Source: Rathayibacter oskolensis
Lineage (GTDB): Bacteria > Actinomycetota > Actinomycetes > Actinomycetales > Microbacteriaceae
DNA: 64,000 nucleotides
Assembly: GCF_900177245.1 (NCBI RefSeq)
Contig: NZ_FXBM01000002.1
Coordinates: 1,216,864 to 1,280,863 of the forward strand
Reading direction: 5' to 3'
A model generated the notes under the pieces. That model searched no databases. It saw only the letters and a list, made by a program, of their open reading frames with translations, and was not told the DNA's origin. Within the stretch, counting starts at the first letter, position 1. Every line of letters starts with the position of its first letter. The position numbers and the translations under genes were made by a program. Of this stretch, positions 60,761 to 64,000 are shown one piece after another.

Positions 60761-61389
60761 AGCCGGGCGAGGGTGCCGAGCGCGGCCGACCAGGCGAGGC
60801 TCGCCAGCGTCCCGATGATGAAGCGCTCCCGGGCCTCGGGGGAGGCGAGCTCGCTGAACCGGCCGACGCCCTTGACCGCCACGACGACGGCGACTCCTTC
60901 TGCGAGCCCGCTCATCAGTGCGCCGGCCGTCGCGATGCGCTCGAGCACGCCGATCGTGGTGCCTCCGCGCAGCACCTCGATCGGCTGGCCGATCGCCGTG
61001 GGCGATCCTGCGGCGGGCCTCGTCGTCGGGCCGGCGATCATGATGCCGCCGTGCGTTCCGCTGCGAGCGTCCGTCGTGGCGAGGTCGAGCGTCATCAGCA
61101 CGACCGGACCGCCTCCGATCACCGCGAGGGCGAAGGCGAGCACCGCCACCACGAGCACGAGCGGCCAGGGAGCGGAGGTGCCGCCGAGTCCCGTGAGGAG
61201 GAAGGCCGCCGAGGTCGCACCGACGCTGACCCAGGCCAGCCGGGGGCGGTGGAGGCGCAGGGCGAGCACGGCTCCGACGACTCCCGCGACGAGGGCGAGC
61301 ACGACGCCCGTCCAGGAGACGGACTGGACCGTCACCGCGACGGTGTCGGCGAGGGTGGCGGGGAGCGCCGCTCCGGGGGTGGCCGTCAT
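60745..61389 (-). CDS. Membrane protein of a SatD-like gene pair
   Basis: A 214-residue protein with five hydrophobic segments (about residues 25-47, 52-72, 77-104, 157-177, 190-212) and a conserved-looking cytoplasmic loop ([24 protein letters not shown], middle region). Its start overlaps the regulator-like gene by 4 bp. The 3' end overlaps mpg by 16 bp on the opposite strand. Function unknown; gene pairs of this layout occur in many actinobacteria. Confidence 0.8.
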   Translation of the reverse strand: MTATPGAALPATLADTVAVTVQSVSWTGVVLALVAGVVGAVLALRLHRPRLAWVSVGATSAAFLLTGLGGTSAPWPLVLVVAVLAFALAVIGGGPVVLMTLDLATTDARSGTHGGIMIAGPTTRPAAGSPTAIGQPIEVLRGGTTIGVLERIATAGALMSGLAEGVAVVVAVKGVGRFSELASPEARERFIIGTLASLAWSAALGTLARLYLAG

Positions 61390-62021
61390 CGCTGGTTCCT
61401 CTCGTCGATGGGGTCGAGCGTACGGTCGACCACCGTCAGCAGGCGCGCGAGCGCCGCGGAGGCGGGTCCGTCGACGCGGGCGCTGGCCGCCCGGACGCGC
61501 AGGCTGACCGCCTGCGGCGTGACGGCGAGCTGCTCGGCCGCCTCTTTCTGCGACCGCCCGGCGTCGAGGAGGTCCACGATCTCCCAGCCGGCGGGTGTCC
61601 GTGAGTCGCGGAGGTGGAGCAGTGGATCCAGGAGCGCCTGCGCGTCGGCGACGGAGGGGAACGCCGCGGCCGAGGGCGCGGGGTCGAGCGAGAACCGGCT
61701 CGGGCGAGTCTTCGCGGCGTCGACGGCGCGTCTCGCCGCGAAGTAGGCCTCGCCCCGTGCGGCGCGGGTGGTGGCGGGAAGGGGGCGCTCCACGGCCCCG
61801 ATGCCCAGACCGATGCTCCAGTGCTGAGTGCGGTGGAGGGCGAGCACGACCTCGACCGCGGCGTCGGCTCGATCGAGGACGAACTGGAACTCGTCCCCCG
61901 CTGTGCGCTCGGGGGGAAGGACGAAGGCGCCGTCCTGCGACTCGATGACGTCGGCGATGGCCTGCTCGACTCGGTCGTCGTCGTGACGGCTGTCCCGCTG
62001 GTCTGTCGTGATCACGAACAC
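61386..62021 (-). CDS. SatD-like protein with C-terminal helix-turn-helix
   Basis: A 211-residue protein. The N-terminal region ([55 protein letters not shown]) resembles the SatD family fold. The C-terminus ends in a sigma-70-region-4/LuxR-like HTH ([20 protein letters not shown]). GTG start with GGAGG seven bases upstream. It precedes the membrane gene (4-bp overlap) and has an inverted-repeat operator upstream, so it is probably an autoregulated DNA-binding protein controlling the pair. Confidence 0.8.
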   Translation of the reverse strand: MFVITTDQRDSRHDDDRVEQAIADVIESQDGAFVLPPERTAGDEFQFVLDRADAAVEVVLALHRTQHWSIGLGIGAVERPLPATTRAARGEAYFAARRAVDAAKTRPSRFSLDPAPSAAAFPSVADAQALLDPLLHLRDSRTPAGWEIVDLLDAGRSQKEAAEQLAVTPQAVSLRVRAASARVDGPASAALARLLTVVDRTLDPIDERNQR

Positions 62022-62035
62022 GCTGCACCTCCGCC

Positions 62036-62071
62036 ATCAAGTTTGCAGGCTTGATCTGGAACAATCAAGCC
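62036..62071. promoter_or_regulatory. Three phased half-sites upstream of the SatD-like gene
   Basis: ATCAAG (62036-62041), CTTGAT (62050-62055) and ATCAAG (62064-62069) alternate in orientation with centres 14 bp apart; the last two extend to GGCTTGAT-N8-ATCAAGCC. A likely operator for the neighbouring HTH protein. Confidence 0.6.
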
Positions 62072-62112
62072 CTGAAGCTTCACGCCTCCCGAGCCGGTGC
62101 ACGAGCCCGCGG

Positions 62113-62118
62113 TACTGT
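62113..62118 (+). promoter_or_regulatory. -10 element, probable leaderless promoter of tyrS
   Basis: TACTGT followed by 6 nt and the GTG at 62125. Confidence 0.5.
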
Positions 62119-62124
62119 GACGGA

Positions 62125-63450
62125 GTGACCGACGAGCAGAACCGACGATCCTCCACGGCTCCCGGCCCGACGCCTCCCGCCCTCGATGCCACGTTCGAGA
62201 ACGTCTGGGACGAGCTGGTCTGGCGGGGGTCCGTGCACGTGTCGACCGACAGGGAGGCGCTCCGCGCGCTCCTGGGCGGCGAGGCGATCACCTACTACTG
62301 CGGGTTCGACCCCACGGCGCCCAGTCTCCACCTCGGCAACCTCGTCCAGCTGATCCTGATGCGACGCCTGCAGCTCGCCGGCCACCGCCCGCTCGGACTC
62401 GTCGGAGGGTCGACCGGCCTGATCGGCGACCCGCGGCCCACGGCCGAGCGCACCCTCCACTCGCGCGAGACCGTGCTCGACTGGGTCGACCGCCTGCAGG
62501 CACAGGTGTCGCGCTTCCTGGCGGTCGACGGCGAGAACCCGATGCGGCTCGTGAACAACCTCGACTGGACGGCGCCGCTCTCGGCGATCGACTTCCTCCG
62601 CGAGATCGGCAAGCACTTCCGGGTCGGCACGATGCTCAAGAAGGACGCGGTCAGCGCACGCCTCAACTCGGAGGCGGGCATCAGCTACACCGAGTTCAGC
62701 TACCAGATCCTGCAGGGGATGGACTACCTCGAGCTGTACCGGCAGTACGGCTGCGTCCTGCAGACCGGCGGCAGCGACCAGTGGGGCAACCTCACCAGCG
62801 GGACGGATCTGATCCACCGCGCCGAGGGCGTGTCGGTCCACGCGATCGGGACCCCGCTCGTGATGAACAGCGACGGGACGAAGTTCGGCAAGAGCGAGGG
62901 CAACGCCGTCTGGCTCGACCCCGACCTGACGAGCCCCTACGCCTTCTACCAGTTCTGGCTCAACGTCGACGACGGCGACGTGGTGGACCGGCTCAAGGTC
63001 TTCACGTTCCTGACCCGGGACGAGATCGAGCGCCTCGAGCGGGTCACCGCCGAGACTCCCTTCACACGGGAGGCGCAGCGCACCCTCGCCTGGGAGGTGA
63101 CCTCCCTCGTCCACGGGGCGGAGGTGACGCAGGGCGTCGTCGACGCGTCCTCGGCCCTCTTCGGCCGCGGATCCCTCTCGGAGATCGACCCGGCGATCCT
63201 GCGGGGAGCGCTCGACGCGGTCCGCACGGTGGAGGCGGACTCCTCCACGCCGGTCGTGCAGGCGTTCCTCGGCACGGGCCTGGTCGCCAGCCTGGGGGAG
63301 GCCCGGCGAGCGATCGCGCAGGGAGGTCTCTCCGTCAACAACCAGCCGGTGTCCGACGACTCGATCGTCTTCGGCGATGTCGAGCTGATCGACGGCCTCG
63401 CCGTTCTCCGCCGGGGCAAGAAGAGCTTCGCCGGCGCACACGTCCGCTGA
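62125..63450 (+). CDS. tyrS: Tyrosine-tRNA ligase
   Basis: A 441-residue class I aminoacyl-tRNA synthetase (TyrRS type 1). HIGH region PSLHLGN, the tyrosine-binding YCGFDPTAPS and GGSDQWGN segments, and the KMSKS-type loop KFGKSEGN are present; a C-terminal S4-like RNA-binding domain reads GEARRAIAQGGLSVNNQPVS. The start gives 25 residues of lead before the core. It precedes an rRNA operon. Confidence 0.96.
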   Translation: MTDEQNRRSSTAPGPTPPALDATFENVWDELVWRGSVHVSTDREALRALLGGEAITYYCGFDPTAPSLHLGNLVQLILMRRLQLAGHRPLGLVGGSTGLIGDPRPTAERTLHSRETVLDWVDRLQAQVSRFLAVDGENPMRLVNNLDWTAPLSAIDFLREIGKHFRVGTMLKKDAVSARLNSEAGISYTEFSYQILQGMDYLELYRQYGCVLQTGGSDQWGNLTSGTDLIHRAEGVSVHAIGTPLVMNSDGTKFGKSEGNAVWLDPDLTSPYAFYQFWLNVDDGDVVDRLKVFTFLTRDEIERLERVTAETPFTREAQRTLAWEVTSLVHGAEVTQGVVDASSALFGRGSLSEIDPAILRGALDAVRTVEADSSTPVVQAFLGTGLVASLGEARRAIAQGGLSVNNQPVSDDSIVFGDVELIDGLAVLRRGKKSFAGAHVR

Positions 63451-63484
63451 CCTCGGCAGCCGACACGCCCGGGAGACGAGCGAT

Positions 63485-63514
63485 TTGCAGCCCCGCGAAA
63501 CCTCGACGTAATGT
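63485..63514 (+). promoter_or_regulatory. rRNA operon promoter candidate (distal)
   Basis: TTGCAG and TAATGT with an 18-bp spacer. Confidence 0.4.
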
Positions 63515-63633
63515 AACTCCTCGTCACCCCAAAGGAGCGGCGAGCGAGAGTCGGACGCAGAGCGTCGAGACCCGCTGGCCCACCTCAAGCGGGGACCATC
63601 ACCTCACGCCAGACCCGATGAGAGATCCGTCTC

Positions 63634-63662
63634 TTGATGGGAACGGATCGTGAGCGTACGAT
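63634..63662 (+). promoter_or_regulatory. rRNA operon promoter candidate (middle)
   Basis: TTGATG and TACGAT with a 17-bp spacer. Confidence 0.55.
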
Positions 63663-63776
63663 GAAAAGCCTCCGCTGGACGACTCGTCCGGCCTTCGATG
63701 CACCACCTCACGGAGGGGCACGACAGCGGCGCTTCGATCCTCGGATCAGGGCGCTGAACGTCACGAAGACGCCGAC

Positions 63777-63804
63777 TTGACACGGCCTGCGGATGTGCTA
63801 AGTT
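63777..63804 (+). promoter_or_regulatory. Main rRNA operon promoter
   Basis: TTGACA and TAAGTT with a 16-bp spacer and an extended -10 TGC. It is the closest of the three to consensus. Confidence 0.75.
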
Positions 63805-63956
63805 AGACAAGTTGCCACGGCGGCGCGCAGAGCCTCGGTTCTGATCAGCGTAACCGGGTGGGCAACCACAATCAAATCGAGGGCCTCGGCTCCCGATGGA
63901 CGACATCGATCACTCTCGTTGTGAAGCGCTTTGTGCGTGGAGGCGGGGTGTGTCCG

Positions 63957-63980
63957 ATTCTTGAGAACTCAACAGCGTGC
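63957..63980 (+). promoter_or_regulatory. 16S rRNA leader with antitermination (boxA-like) motif
   Basis: TTCTTGAGAACTCAACAGCG is the conserved leader sequence found before 16S rRNA genes in this group. The 16S gene itself would start just past the window end. Confidence 0.75.
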
Positions 63981-64000
63981 ACTATGTTCAATGCCAAATA

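Larger units (their letters stand above)
63451..63776 (+). other. Intergenic region upstream of the rRNA operon
   Basis: About 326 bp without a gene. It contains two upstream promoter candidates of the rRNA operon (next entries); no terminator hairpin for tyrS is evident. Confidence 0.6.

Noticed and set aside
63777-64000. 16S rRNA gene
   Set aside because: Only the promoter and leader are inside the window; the mature 16S 5' end is not reached.

Overview
This 64 kb window is chromosomal DNA from a high-GC actinobacterium, most likely a member of the Microbacteriaceae (the Rathayibacter/Clavibacter/Curtobacterium group). The evidence is the very high GC content, gene blocks typical of actinobacteria (dapB-thyX-dapA-rnj-ftsK-pgsA-pncC-clgR-DUF3046-recA-recX-miaB-miaA-dapF-hflX; lexA beside a LysM gene; hisC-hisB-hisH-priA; infC-rpmI-rplT; pheST-argCJBDFH-tyrS-rrn) and TAnnnT promoters placed 6-8 nt before start codons. 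I see no prophage, insertion sequence, CRISPR array or tRNA gene. The window ends inside the leader of an rRNA operon, just before 16S.

Layout. 1-2.9 kb: the tail of an anti-sigma factor gene, a LysR regulator divergent from an MFS transporter, and a small HIRAN-like protein. 2.9-11 kb: pnp with a structured leader, then an accessory block (two catalytically degenerate aldo/keto-reductase-like genes around a GH13 alpha-glucosidase), then an M16 peptidase. 11-24 kb: a phosphatase, two acetyltransferases, dapB/thyX/dapA, a thioredoxin/DUF4395 pair, RNase J, FtsK, PgsA and PncC. 24-33 kb: clgR, recA-recX, tRNA modification (miaB, miaA), dapF, an rRNA-type methyltransferase and hflX. 33-38 kb: metF-metE, then lexA convergent with metE and divergent from a LysM protein. 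38-42 kb: histidine genes and an SseB-domain protein. 42-45 kb: DUF1844, infC (ATC start), rpmI, rplT and an RNA methyltransferase. 45-49.3 kb: a polar amino-acid (glutamate-type) ABC transporter followed by a large intergenic repeat cluster. 49.3-60 kb: pheST and the arginine pathway without argR or argG. 60-64 kb: a frameshifted mpg gene, a regulator/membrane protein pair, tyrS and rRNA promoters.

How the genes work together. The recA, lexA and LysM promoters all carry LexA-type boxes, giving a local SOS circuit (recombinase, repressor, probable envelope/division effector). Lysine/diaminopimelate (dapA, dapB, dapF), arginine, histidine and methionine genes form translationally coupled runs with 1-17 nt overlaps. 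Translation factors (infC, L35, L20, PheST, TyrS, MiaA/B, HflX, RNA methyltransferases) and RNA decay enzymes (PNPase, RNase J) make up the rest of the core.

The most notable unexplained sequence is non-coding: a 19-bp repeat array in both orientations between thyX and dapA, a three-copy 123-163 bp palindromic repeat starting at the gluD stop codon, a 15-bp array after a phosphatase gene, duplicated hairpins in the pnp and infC leaders, and a window-wide set of 19 probable leaderless promoters, some sharing bases with the preceding stop codon.
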